A stretch of DNA of 64,000 nt from Parapontixanthobacter sp963736595 (GCA_963736595.1 CAVTPG010000003.1:9878-73877); one strand, 5' to 3'. Counted from the stretch's first letter, positions 52,628-61,989 are shown. A program made the numbers and translations. The notes: a model not told the origin generated them from the sequence alone.

Positions 52628-52653
52628 AACGGCGATAAAGCCGTGCCGGTTCC
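52628..52653 (-). promoter_or_regulatory. EcfG-type promoter for the response regulator
   Basis: Minus-strand GGAAC (52649-52653) and CGTT (52628-52631) with a 17-base spacer, allowed by the consensus. It lies about 110 bases before GTG 52514 and 40 bases before GTG 52587, so the receiver gene should belong to the EcfG regulon. Confidence 0.75.
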
Positions 52654-52685
52654 CCGCACTGCGAGCGCTTTGCCCGAAGGTGTTG

Positions 52686-53843
52686 CTATAATGTCTTTTG
52701 AAAGATCACATATTCGCGGTTGATCTCGCTTTGGATCATTTTCGCTATGGCGATCATGCCTTTATTGTCATCCAGCACCCAGCCGACCTCGCCGCGTTTG
52801 GAATGGTATTCCTCATCGGCAACGCGCCGGGTTTCATCGATCATCATGAAGACCAGCTGGCTGGCAAGCCTTGTATTATGAAATTCGCGGAGCACGCCCA
52901 TCAGGGGCACGCGCATTCCCGATCCGGTCGGTTCCCACAGCCACCGCAGCATCCTGATCCAGCCAAACGGAAACAGCTTGCCATCGATGCGGGACAGCAC
53001 ATCGTTTACATTCGGCAAAGTCATCAGGAATGCGACCGGGCGGCCATCCAACTCAGCAATGTGATTGATCTTGGAATGCAGCACCGGCTTCATTTTCTTT
53101 GCCGCGTAAGAAATTTCGGCATCAGTGAAGGGCACAAAGCCCCAATTGCCCGACCACGCATCGTTGAGGATATGCAGCACCGTCTGCACTTCCTCCGCGT
53201 AGCGCGATTTGTCGAGTGGTCGCATCGTAATGCGTTCATTGGCGTGGCCCGATTTCATGATCCGCTTGACGATGGGCGGAAAGTCCCGCTCGACCGGCAG
53301 ATCATAGGTGTAAAGCGACTTTTCCGGCTTGTAGCCTGCGCCTTCGATCCATTGCCGGTAATGCGCGGGATGATGTCCCATCATGATCATCGGCGCGTGT
53401 TCCTGGCCGCTAACAAGCAACCCCGGCTCTTCCCAGATCGACAGTGAGATCGGCCCCAGCACCCGCGTGACAGAGCGATCTCGCAGCCAGTCTTCCGCCG
53501 CTTGCAGCAAGGCTTTGGCTACCTCTTCATCGGCTGCATCGAAATAACCGAAGAAGCCGCTGCCCGGACCAAAGCCCTGCTCGACCGGGGTTTTTTCCGC
53601 TTCATGGTCGATATGCGCGGAGATCCGCCCAACCGTTTCGCCATCGCGCTTGGCCAGGAAAAATTGCACGGTCGCGTGGGCAAAAAACGGATTTTTATCA
53701 GGATCGACCAGCTCCAATTGCTCGGAGCGAAGCTGCGGCACGTTGTTGGGCACTTTGTCGGCAAAAGCGCGTCCGCAATCGACGAATGCAGCGCGCCCCT
53801 GCTTGCCGCTGACGGGTACAATCACTACCTTGTTTCCAGTCAC
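52686..53843 (-). CDS. GNAT-fold protein of the so-called dATP pyrophosphohydrolase group
   Basis: The 385-residue protein resembles a sphingomonad/alphaproteobacterial family annotated variously as N-acetyltransferase or dATP pyrophosphohydrolase; no enzymatic role is proven to my knowledge. Features are VQFFLAKRDGETVGRISAHIDHEAEKTP near the start, GFFGYFDAADEEVAKALLQAAEDWLRDRSVTRVLGPISLSIWEEPGLLV (acetyl-CoA-like motif region), and GNWGFVPFTDAEISYAAKKMKPVL in the second half. No signal peptide is visible. It is divergent from the desaturase gene, so it could act in lipid modification, but that is only a suggestion. Confidence 0.7.
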   Translation of the reverse strand: MTGNKVVIVPVSGKQGRAAFVDCGRAFADKVPNNVPQLRSEQLELVDPDKNPFFAHATVQFFLAKRDGETVGRISAHIDHEAEKTPVEQGFGPGSGFFGYFDAADEEVAKALLQAAEDWLRDRSVTRVLGPISLSIWEEPGLLVSGQEHAPMIMMGHHPAHYRQWIEGAGYKPEKSLYTYDLPVERDFPPIVKRIMKSGHANERITMRPLDKSRYAEEVQTVLHILNDAWSGNWGFVPFTDAEISYAAKKMKPVLHSKINHIAELDGRPVAFLMTLPNVNDVLSRIDGKLFPFGWIRMLRWLWEPTGSGMRVPLMGVLREFHNTRLASQLVFMMIDETRRVADEEYHSKRGEVGWVLDDNKGMIAIAKMIQSEINREYVIFQKTL

Positions 53844-53998
53844 GTTTTAACCTCTGTTCAGCCTGTATTAGCCCTGTCTGTGGTTGAAGCGGATTGTCAA
53901 GAAAGGGCGCACCGGAACGCGCGCGATCCGCGCATTCGTGCCGGGGACTGTTATCAATGGAAAATCTAGGCTAAGAGCCGCTCGGACCTGCAAAAGAC

Positions 53999-55087
53999 AT
54001 GAATATCCAGCAAACCATCGACCAAGGCACAGCCGCGCAGACGCCACCGGCGAACCGCGAAGCGTTTCGGACATCGGACGATAAGGATATGCTGCGCGCG
54101 GCCCGCGATCTGACCAAGGATATCGCCGAGGCACGGCCAGCGATTTACTGGACCGATCTGCTTATCTCCGCCGTGCTGGGCTATGCCGCGCTGGCCGGTG
54201 CGATCCTGATCGAGAATGTCACGCTTGCCATCACGTCAGGCTTGATTGCATCTTTGGCGCTCTACCGCGCGCTCCTATTTATCCACGAATTATCGCATAT
54301 CCATAAGCGGGCATTGCCCGGATTTCGGAACGCGTGGAATATGCTGGTCGGCATACCGATGCTGACGCCGTCGTTCATGTATGAAGGCGTTCACACGCTG
54401 CACCATGCACGCACCCGTTATGGCACGATCGAGGATCCGGAATATCTGCCGCTGGCGTTGATGAAGCCGTGGTCGCTGCCGCTATTCGTGTTGATCGCGC
54501 TGCTGGCCCCGCCCGCCTTGGTGCTGCGCTTTGCCATTCTGGTGCCGCTGGGCGCAATTATTCCGCCAATCCGCAAGCTCGTGTGGCAGCGCTTTTCAGC
54601 CCTGTCGATCAATCCCGACTTTCGCCGTCGTCCGCCCGAGGGCGACTTGAAACCACGCGTATTCTGGCAAGAAATCGGCGGCTTTGTCTGGGCATGGCTG
54701 CTAATCGGCAGCGTATTTGCCTTTGGCTGGAAGCCGATCTTGGTCGCGCTGGCCGTGTTTTCTTTTACTGCCGTCTTAAATCAGCTGCGCACGCTGGTCG
54801 CGCATTTGTGGGAGAACGAGGGCGAGCCGATGACCGTCACCGCGCAATATCTGGATTCGGTCAATGTGCCGCCGCCCGGACGTATAGCGGAAATTTGGGC
54901 ACCGGTCGGCTTGCGCTATCACGCTTTGCACCATTTGATGCCGAGTATGCCGTATCATTCGCTGGGTGAAGCGCATCGGCGGATTTCCACACATCTGGGC
55001 ATTGGCTCGACGTTCGACGGGGCCAATCATCCGGGTATGTTTTCGCTGGTCGGCCGGATAGCGCGAAGCACGATGCTACGCCGCTAA
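53999..55087 (+). CDS. membrane fatty acid desaturase
   Basis: The 362-residue integral membrane protein carries the three His clusters of the desaturase/hydroxylase superfamily: HELSHIH (around residue 97), HTLHHAR (around 130) and HALHH (around 312), and at least four hydrophobic segments. Such di-iron enzymes introduce double bases-bonds into acyl chains or act on sterols and carotenoids; the substrate is open. ATG 53999 is the only reasonable start. It is convergent with lptG and divergent from the GNAT-like gene. Confidence 0.9.
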   Translation: MNIQQTIDQGTAAQTPPANREAFRTSDDKDMLRAARDLTKDIAEARPAIYWTDLLISAVLGYAALAGAILIENVTLAITSGLIASLALYRALLFIHELSHIHKRALPGFRNAWNMLVGIPMLTPSFMYEGVHTLHHARTRYGTIEDPEYLPLALMKPWSLPLFVLIALLAPPALVLRFAILVPLGAIIPPIRKLVWQRFSALSINPDFRRRPPEGDLKPRVFWQEIGGFVWAWLLIGSVFAFGWKPILVALAVFSFTAVLNQLRTLVAHLWENEGEPMTVTAQYLDSVNVPPPGRIAEIWAPVGLRYHALHHLMPSMPYHSLGEAHRRISTHLGIGSTFDGANHPGMFSLVGRIARSTMLRR

Positions 55088-55109
55088 TCTCACTGCCAGC
55101 CGCAGTTGC

Positions 55110-56207
55110 TCATTCCTCGGTCCGGATCAGCACGGTTTCTCCGACCAGCAGGAACAGAAAAAACGGTGCCCATGCGGCCAAGAATGGCGGATAACCGCCG
55201 AATGTGCCCATAGCCAGCGCCGCATTGTCGATCACGAAATAGGCAAAGCCCAGCGCCATGCCGATCAAGGCACGCATGAACAACGCACCTGACCGTGCAA
55301 GGCCGAATGCCGCAATCCCGCCGAGCAAGGGCATGAGGACAGCGGACAACGGCCCGGAGATTTTGTGCCACCATTTCGCGCGCAATTCGCCCGTGCTGCG
55401 ACCGGCTTCTGTATAAGCGTCGATCGAGCGCGACAATTCCATGAAGGACAGCGTGTCGGGATCGACCTTGGCGAGATCGATCTGCTCGGTCGTGATGCCT
55501 GATGCGACAGTCATTGCAGCAAGGCTTTCCAACCCCGCATTTTCCACCGTGAAGCGCCGCGCATTGTCCAAGCGCCAGCCGGGACTGGCATAGGTCGCAC
55601 GGTCGGCGCGCACTTGCTCGGCGATCAATCCGTCAGGCCCGCGCTTGTACCAGGTCACGCCGCGCATCACGATGTCGTCACCTGTTCCGCTGAGGTTGGT
55701 TGCCGCGAGAATATCCTGCCCATCGGTCAGATAAATGTTGCTGCGCACGCCGGGGTCGCTGGGCACGATGCCATAATCATTGGCTTCCCATGCTTTCAGC
55801 GTGGCCGTCGCGCGGGTCACGACGCGCTCGTTAAAGGTAAAGCTGACTGCAGCGACTGCGACAGCTGACAAAAGCAACGGAGCCAGCACTTGATGCGCCG
55901 ACAGGCCCGCCGCTTTCATCGCAATGACCTCGCTGTTCTGGTTCAAAACCAGCAATGTCAGGATCGTGGCCAGCAGCACCGAATAGGGCAGGAACTGGGC
56001 GACAAGCTGAGGAATGCGTAGGCCCGCATAAGTTAGCAGATCAGCCTGTCCATTGCCTTCGACCGCCAGAATATCGCCGCTGGCCGTCAGCAGATCGAGC
56101 ATCATCAGCACCAACACCAGCATCAGCAATACGGCCACGATGCGAACCATGAACAGTTTGGCGAGATAGACCGTCAGCGTGCGGGATGGGAAGAAATCGA
56201 GTTGCAT
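55110..56207 (-). CDS. lptG: LPS export ABC transporter permease LptG
   Basis: One of two permeases of the LptB2FG complex that pulls LPS from the inner membrane. The 365-residue protein starts MQLDFFPSRTLTVYLAKLFMVRIVAVLL, with three N-terminal helices, a periplasmic beta-jellyroll (about residues 135-265, WEANDYGIVPSD and on) and three C-terminal helices (LSAVLMPLLGGIAAFGLARSG, ALIGMALGFAYFVIDNAALAMGTFG). It lies 9 bases after lptF on the same strand, the usual order. Confidence 0.94.
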   Translation of the reverse strand: MQLDFFPSRTLTVYLAKLFMVRIVAVLLMLVLVLMMLDLLTASGDILAVEGNGQADLLTYAGLRIPQLVAQFLPYSVLLATILTLLVLNQNSEVIAMKAAGLSAHQVLAPLLLSAVAVAAVSFTFNERVVTRATATLKAWEANDYGIVPSDPGVRSNIYLTDGQDILAATNLSGTGDDIVMRGVTWYKRGPDGLIAEQVRADRATYASPGWRLDNARRFTVENAGLESLAAMTVASGITTEQIDLAKVDPDTLSFMELSRSIDAYTEAGRSTGELRAKWWHKISGPLSAVLMPLLGGIAAFGLARSGALFMRALIGMALGFAYFVIDNAALAMGTFGGYPPFLAAWAPFFLFLLVGETVLIRTEE

Positions 56208-56216
56208 GTTGTGCCT

Positions 56217-57464
56217 CTATTCCGCCGCCGACATTTGCGCAGCGGGCTCGCGCACATAGCGTTTGCGCTTGAAAAACTTGCGGAAAGCCGCGCCCGTTTT
56301 GGCAGCGAACGTTTCGAGCGCGCCGATCGCCTGACCGCCGGGCACATAGGCAACGCGGTAATACATCCACACGATCAGCGCGGCAAATATGACGAACGGA
56401 ACCCACAAGGCGATGATCGGATCGACCCGCCCCAGCGCCGCGACATCTTCGCCATACTGGTTCACCTTGTGATAGGAGACGACCATGATGATCGAGACGA
56501 ATACGCCGAGCGCGCTGGTCGATCGCTTGGGCGGAATGCCGAGCGCCACCGCAAGCAGCGGCATCAGCATCATCATAACCACCTCGACCAGCCGGAAATT
56601 GAAGCTGGCTTGACTGGCATCGCGCTTGGCTTCGGGTTCCTGATCGCTCCACCCGACGCGGAGCAATTCGGGCAGGATATATTCCCGCTCGGCATCGCCG
56701 CGCCCGCGGAATTCCTCGATTCTGGGCAAGTCGATGGGCAAATCATGGCGTGAGAAACTGAGGACGCGCGGGGTTTCGCCATCCTCCTGCATACTGCCCA
56801 TATCCTGAACGATGGTGCCGTTGGTCAGGCGCAGGATGATCGTATCGGGACTGTCGGTGGTGGCAAGAAACGAGCCTTCTTCCGCAGAAATCGACAGGAC
56901 ATGGCCTGCATCATCGCTGATCCGCGCAAAAATTCCCTTCAGTTTCGTGCCGTCATCTTCGCTCTCTTCGATGCGTAGAGCCATGCGGTCGGCCAGCGAG
57001 GTAAATTCCCCGACCTTGATCGAGGCACCCAGTGCGCCAGAGCGCAATTCATACTCCAAAGTCTCGTAATAATAACGGCTTAGCGGCTGCACATAGAACA
57101 CCAAAGCGACATTTACCGCGATCAGAAACGCTGTGATGATGTAAGGACCGCGAAGCAACCGACCATAGCTAAGGCCCACCGCTCGCATCACATCCAGCTC
57201 GCTGGAGGTCGCCATTTTGCGGAATGCAAGCAGGACGCCGAGCAGCAATCCCAACGGGATCGCCAGGCTGGCATATTCAGGCAACAGGCTGGCCAGCATC
57301 TTGAACACGACACCGATCGGGCCGCCTTCGGTCGAAACAAACTCGAACAATCTCAACATCTTGTCGAGCAAAAGTAACGATGCCGCCAGCGCAAACACGC
57401 CTAGCATCGGCACAATTACCAGCCGGAAAATATAGCGGTCGATGGAGGGAATGAATTTGAACAA
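56217..57464 (-). CDS. lptF: LPS export ABC transporter permease LptF
   Basis: Partner permease of LptG. The 415-residue protein has IPSIDRYIFRLVIVPMLGVFALAASLLLLDKMLRLFEFV at the first helix, ELDVMRAVGLSYGRLLRGPYII as the coupling-helix region, a periplasmic jellyroll (about residues 130-280) and three final helices with a basic C-terminal tail (FRKFFKRKRYVREPA). Like other YjgP/YjgQ members it should work with LptB, which is not in this window. Confidence 0.94.
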   Translation of the reverse strand: MFKFIPSIDRYIFRLVIVPMLGVFALAASLLLLDKMLRLFEFVSTEGGPIGVVFKMLASLLPEYASLAIPLGLLLGVLLAFRKMATSSELDVMRAVGLSYGRLLRGPYIITAFLIAVNVALVFYVQPLSRYYYETLEYELRSGALGASIKVGEFTSLADRMALRIEESEDDGTKLKGIFARISDDAGHVLSISAEEGSFLATTDSPDTIILRLTNGTIVQDMGSMQEDGETPRVLSFSRHDLPIDLPRIEEFRGRGDAEREYILPELLRVGWSDQEPEAKRDASQASFNFRLVEVVMMMLMPLLAVALGIPPKRSTSALGVFVSIIMVVSYHKVNQYGEDVAALGRVDPIIALWVPFVIFAALIVWMYYRVAYVPGGQAIGALETFAAKTGAAFRKFFKRKRYVREPAAQMSAAE

Positions 57465-57632
57465 GGGGGCGCGGCGCTCAAGGTTGCAGGTGGATCGGGT
57501 GGCATCGCCCTAGCGCCATTAGGCGCTTTGGTCATGTGTTAATGCGCGAAGTTCAAACTGGTCCACAAGGATGCCGAGAAGGGGTCTAGCGATGTCGAGC
57601 GGCTTTGAACGCGCCTGAAACCGCTTTGTCAG

Positions 57633-58133
57633 TTACCAAAACCGGCTGCCGGGAATGCCTTTGAATGGACCCGCTTCATATTGTGAAATCCAGCCGCCAT
57701 AAAAGCCGCCGGGTTGCGGGGTCACTTGCTCGCCATCGATCAGGCATTGATCGAACGGGGCAGCATAAAAAGCAAGGTGGTCGCGGATCGGAGCAAAGGC
57801 CGGCGTTGGATCGGCATAGCTCCATGCGATACCTTCCAACCGCTCCTCGCCAATCACAACATCGTGATAGCGGGCCTGCCCCTTCCATTCGCACAGCGAG
57901 CGGTGCGGATTGGCTGCGATGTGATCCATCGCAATGTCAGCCGGCGGAATGTAGTAAGTCGGTGGGTGACTGGTTTCCAAAGTGCGCAGGGCATTGCGGC
58001 TATCGGCCAGCGTCACGCCGCGATGGATAATCTGAATATGCCGATTAGCAGGTTCGCAGATCGCCGGACGCGGATAGTCCCATACACTTTCCTGCCCAGT
58101 CCCGACCGGATCCGGTTTGGGGTGGGGCAACAT
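57633..58133 (-). CDS. DUF427 domain protein
   Basis: The 166-residue protein is one DUF427 beta-barrel domain: HRGVTLADSRNALRTLETSHPPTYYIPPADI, SLCEWKGQARYHDVVIG, IAWSYADPTPAFAPIRDHLAFYA. The function of the family is unknown; solved members are small barrels suggested to bind ligands. The C-terminal segment (GGFYGGWISQYEAGPFKGIPGSRFW) marks the longer proteobacterial subgroup. It lies close to clpS on the same strand. Confidence 0.9.
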   Translation of the reverse strand: MLPHPKPDPVGTGQESVWDYPRPAICEPANRHIQIIHRGVTLADSRNALRTLETSHPPTYYIPPADIAMDHIAANPHRSLCEWKGQARYHDVVIGEERLEGIAWSYADPTPAFAPIRDHLAFYAAPFDQCLIDGEQVTPQPGGFYGGWISQYEAGPFKGIPGSRFW

Positions 58134-58152
58134 CAGATGCAGCCCCGAACGC

Positions 58153-58506
58153 TCACGCTTTTTCCAAAGTGCATTGCAACGGATGCTCGTTCTGCTTGGC
58201 GAAATCCATCACCTGCACCACTTTGGTTTCCGCCACTTCGTAAGGAAACACGCCGCAGACACCGACGCCCTTCTGATGAACGTGCAGCATTACCCGCGTT
58301 GCCTCTTCCAGATTCAATTTAAAGAACCGCTTCAGGACCAAGACGACGAATTCCATCGGCGTGTAATCGTCGTTCAACAGCAGAACCTTATACATATTCG
58401 GCTTTTTCGGGCGCGTTTTGGGCTTGGTCGCCACGCCCACCTGACCACCGCCATCCCGGTCCGCATCGTCATCGCCTGTACCCGGCGTGTCGGCATCGTC
58501 TGCCAT
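58153..58506 (-). CDS. clpS: ClpS adaptor protein
   Basis: Adaptor that delivers N-degron proteins to ClpAP. The 117-residue protein has an acidic/basic flexible N-terminus and the ClpS core (PKKPNMYKVLLLNDDYTPMEFVVLVLKRFF; LNLEEATRVMLHVHQKGVGVCGVFPYEVAETKVVQVMDFAKQNEHPLQCTLEKA). The N-end-binding DDYTPM segment and the HxxG/VC region are intact. I choose ATG 58506 (MADDADTPG); an upstream in-frame ATG at 58590 would add about 28 residues. clpA is not adjacent. Confidence 0.92.
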   Translation of the reverse strand: MADDADTPGTGDDDADRDGGGQVGVATKPKTRPKKPNMYKVLLLNDDYTPMEFVVLVLKRFFKLNLEEATRVMLHVHQKGVGVCGVFPYEVAETKVVQVMDFAKQNEHPLQCTLEKA

Positions 58507-58835
58507 CGCTTTATAAGCGCGCAGGTCCAGTGAGCCTGCAACATCGGCGTGCAATTCATCGGTCAGGGCTAGGGGTAATAAATTCGTCATCGCTTGGGGC
58601 AATATCGTATCGGTGTCGCAAAGCGCAAGATGCAGTCTGGCCATGAATATTTTCCTACTGCCTTTGTGGCGTGTCGCAGAGCGTCACCGCGAGGTGACAA
58701 ATGCACAAGCCCCGTATGCGACCGGGCTATGTGCGAACAGACTTGCAAACGGATGGCAAACAAAAGGGCCAGGCGATCTCTCACCCGGCCCCGCTTGTTC
58801 GCTATCTCACCTGATCGGGTGAGAATGCCTTAAAT

Positions 58836-59744
58836 TCAGGCAGCTTTCGAAGTCTTCTCAACGGCAACGCTGATCCGGTTGGAGATCGGTGCGAATGCTT
58901 CGTTCATCAACTTCATCATGGCTTCGGTGTTCTTCGAAGTCTGCGAGATCATCGCATCGAAGTTACGGCGAGCCATTTCGCCTTGCAGCTTCATCAGTTC
59001 GCTCGGGTTTTTCACCGTTGCAATTTCTTTGACGTCGGCTGTGATCGTTTCGTAAGCCGCTTTCGCGTCTTCAACCGCAGTGCGGCCCAGATCCTGCAGA
59101 CCGGACGTCAGAACCTTGCCGGATTCTACGGCAGCTTCGACGTTACCTTTGGCCATTTCGCTCATGTCGCCGGTCATGCCGGTCGTCTTTTCAAAAGCGG
59201 CTTTCATCCGGCCCTGCATGTCGGCAGCGACATTGCTCAGCGAAGCGGTGAAATCCTGCGATGTGTTTTCAATCTTTTCCATGGTCGTATCCTTCGTTTC
59301 GTTAATAGGTGTGGTGTTTTTAAGTGGTTTGGCGACAGGCTTTTTCGCCAATGTTTTGTTCAGTGTTTTGTTCAGCGTTTTCTTTGGCGCTTTTTTCAGC
59401 GTTTTTTCCGCCACCGGCTTAAGCGCCGCAGGCTTGGCCGTCACAGGCTTGGACACTGCGGCCGAGGCTACTTTCGCCTTCTGCGGAGCGGGCTTCTTCT
59501 CGGCCTTCTTGACCGGAGCCTTCACCGCATCGGCAATAGCCGCGATTTTCACGCTGTCTTTTTTGCTATCAGCAGTTTTAGTCTCGACTGCTTTCGCAAT
59601 TGTATCGAGGCTCACTTTGCTGGATTTTTCTTTACCCGCGGCAGCGTCAGCATAGGCGCGCTCTGCCTTATTGGCAGATGCCCCGTCAGCAGCAGCGCTG
59701 TTGGCGAAAGTGGTGTCAGCAATGTTCTTCGGCGTATTGGCCAT
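58836..59744 (-). CDS. phasin-family protein with long Lys/Ala-rich N-terminus
   Basis: Coats polyhydroxyalkanoate granules. The 302-residue protein has two parts: a low-complexity Ala/Lys/Pro region (about residues 1-150, with repeats such as KKAPKKTLNKTLNKTLAKKP, similar to histone H1 and PhaF tails) and a C-terminal phasin_2 domain from about residue 165 (FTASLSNVAADMQGRMKAAFEKTTGMTGDMSEMAKGNVEAAVESGKVL; ELMKLQGEMARRNFDAMISQTSKNTEAMMKLMNEAFAPI). The basic tail may tether granules to DNA, as proposed for PhaF. GAGGACA precedes ATG 59744, and phaC lies 110 bases upstream on the same strand. Confidence 0.88.
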   Translation of the reverse strand: MANTPKNIADTTFANSAAADGASANKAERAYADAAAGKEKSSKVSLDTIAKAVETKTADSKKDSVKIAAIADAVKAPVKKAEKKPAPQKAKVASAAVSKPVTAKPAALKPVAEKTLKKAPKKTLNKTLNKTLAKKPVAKPLKNTTPINETKDTTMEKIENTSQDFTASLSNVAADMQGRMKAAFEKTTGMTGDMSEMAKGNVEAAVESGKVLTSGLQDLGRTAVEDAKAAYETITADVKEIATVKNPSELMKLQGEMARRNFDAMISQTSKNTEAMMKLMNEAFAPISNRISVAVEKTSKAA

Positions 59745-59758
59745 GATTGTCCTCGACT

Positions 59759-59823
59759 TATGTTGCACTGCACAAATAGCAGTTGCAGCACAAATGTCAA
59801 GGGTTTTTGTGCGCTGCAACATA
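59759..59823. promoter_or_regulatory. TTGC-rich repeat cluster upstream of the phasin, probable PhaR operator
   Basis: Three copies of a related motif: TATGTTGCACTGCACAAA (59759-59776), TTGCAGCACAAA (59783-59794), and an inverted copy at 59806-59823 whose reverse complement is TATGTTGCAGCGCACAAA. The outer two differ at only two positions and face each other. They lie 15-79 bases before the phasin ATG. PhaR repressors of alphaproteobacteria bind CTGC/GCAG-type sites near phasin genes, so this is the likely operator; the assignment is inferred. Confidence 0.6.
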
Positions 59824-59854
59824 AACGCGCAGCACATTCATAAATGGCTGAATT

Positions 59855-61812
59855 CTAACGCGTCATCACGTATCGACCGGGAGCATCTTCGATGATTTTG
59901 TCGTTTTTGCTGCCCGGTTTGCGCTTACCTTTGGCGGGCACCGTGGTGGCATCCTGCGCCTTTAACCATTGCAGCCAATTGGGCCACCAGCTGCCCGGAT
60001 GCTCGGTTGCGCCGTCGATAAATTCGGCCAGCGTATCCACGTCGTCTTCATTGGTCCAATACTGGTATTTCTTTGCATCGGGCGGATTGACGACCCCGGC
60101 GATATGCCCCGATCCGGCCAGCACGAAGCGCAGCGGCCCCTTGAAATGCTCGGTAATCCGCCACACGCTGTCGGCAGGCGCAATATGATCCTCGCGCCCC
60201 GCCTGAATATAGGACGGCGTTTCCACCACCGACAAATCGATTGGCGTGCCGTTTGCGCTTAGCGCACCCGGCTGGACCAGCTTGTTGTCGCGATACAGGT
60301 CTTTCAGATACATCTGGTGCCATTTGGTCGGCAGATTGGTCACATCGCCATTCCAGTGCAGCAGATCGAAGGCCGGATATTCCTCGCCCAGCAGGTAATT
60401 GTTGACCACATAATTCCAGATAAGGTCGGTCCCGCGCAGCATATTGAACGTCGCGGCCATCACGCGCCCGTCGGTATAGCCATCCTTTGAAGCGGCTCCG
60501 ATGGCGGCAATCTGCTGATCATCGACAAAGTGCAGCAATTCGCCCGCTTGCTCGAAATCGATCTGTGCGGTGAAGAACGTCGCGCTTTTGACCTTGTCGG
60601 CCTCGCCCTTTTGTTCGAGCAAGGACAGGGTCGCGGCCAGAGTCGTTCCGGCCACGCAATAGCCGATCGCATGGACCGATGGCACGTCGAGCCGGGTACG
60701 GATCGTATCAATCGCTTCCATCTGCGCGCTGATATAATCGTCCCACACGATGTCGGCGGTGCTGGCATCGGCGGATTTCCAGCTGACCATGAACACGGTG
60801 ATGCCCTGTTCGACAGCCCAGCGCACGAAGCTCTTTTTCTCATTCAGGTCGAGGATATAAAAGCGGTTGATCCACGGCGGAAAAATTACCAGCGGTATGT
60901 CCAGCACCTTGTCCGTCGTGGGCTGTATTGAATAAGCTGGAACAGCGGTGATTCATGCACCACCTTGCCCGGCGTGACCGCGATATTCTTGCCCAGCTCG
61001 AATGCGCTGGCATCGGTATGGGATAGCTGACCTTTCTGGAGGTCGGCCATCAGATGTTCCATACCCTTGACCAGATTTTCGCCGCCGGATGCCAGGGTTC
61101 GCTCCAGCACAACAGGGTTTAGCATCGGGAAATTGGCAGGCGACATCGCTTCGGTCAGCGCATTCATGAAAAAGCGCATCTGTTCGCGTTTTTCGGCAGG
61201 TATGGCTTCGCTGGTGTTGACCAGATCATCCATCCGCTGCGCCATCATCAGATAGCTTTGATGGATCAGCGCAAAGGCGGGGTGCGCGCGCCAGCGTTCA
61301 TCGGCAAAGCGGCGGTCTTTCAGCGGCAATGCGTCCTTCTCCGGCGCCTTGTCGAGCGAGCCCTCGCTCTGCGCGGCAGGTCCGATGCCATAAGCGCCCA
61401 GCACTTTCTGCCAGACATCCATGCCCTCTTCCCACATCGCCTTTTGCTGTTCGGGATTGGCGAGCGGCGTCTGCGCAAACCAATTCTGCATCATCGCCAT
61501 ATATTGCGTCGGATCGGTGAGCGCACTCATCGCTTCCGGCATTTGCGGTGTCATCGGTGCGCCATTCAAATTCATCGTCGGCTGCACACCCATTTGCGAC
61601 CACAATTCCTGCAGGCGTTTTGCCACATCGCTCCAATGCGACATATCCGTCGAATTCATTCCGCCCATCTGCATCAGCGGATTGGCCTGTATGAACGGCG
61701 CCCACATCTCTTGCATCCGTTGCCCCATGTCTTGCCCCATACTCTTCATCGCTTTGGCTGGAGCTTCGTACATATTGGTGAAGGGTTCGGGCGTATCGGT
61801 TTTGTCGGTCAT
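59855..61812 (-). pseudogene. phaC: class I poly(3-hydroxyalkanoate) synthase, frameshifted
   Basis: Polymerises hydroxyacyl-CoA to PHA. The N-terminal half (ATG 61812, MTDKTDTPEPFTNMYEAPAKAMKSMG; ERWRAHPAFALIHQSYLMMAQRMDDLV; VVLERTLASGGENLVKGMEHLMADL; TPGKVVHESPLFQLIQYSP) reads in one frame. The catalytic half continues in the next (TTDKVLDIPLVIFPPWINRFYILDL), with the lipase-like box GYCVAGTT holding the nucleophilic Cys, an Asp in GREDHIAP and a His in AGSGHIAGVVNPP. Adding one C at the CCC run around 60920-60922 joins SP to TTDKVLDI. All functional motifs are present, so this could be sequence error or a very recent loss. A PHA-positive lineage is also supported by the adjacent phasin. 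Confidence 0.88.
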
Positions 61813-61989
61813 CGAGGCGGGCCATTCTTTTAGCTATCCGGCTTCGCCAATGAAGCGCGGCATCAGATAATCTGCATCCTAGCAAATAAATCGCATGGAC
61901 GGGAGTCGTTGCACCCAGCATAAGGTTGCATCATTATACAGCGGATATAGCGCAATATTGTTGCCGCTTTGTTGCACATATAACGATGG

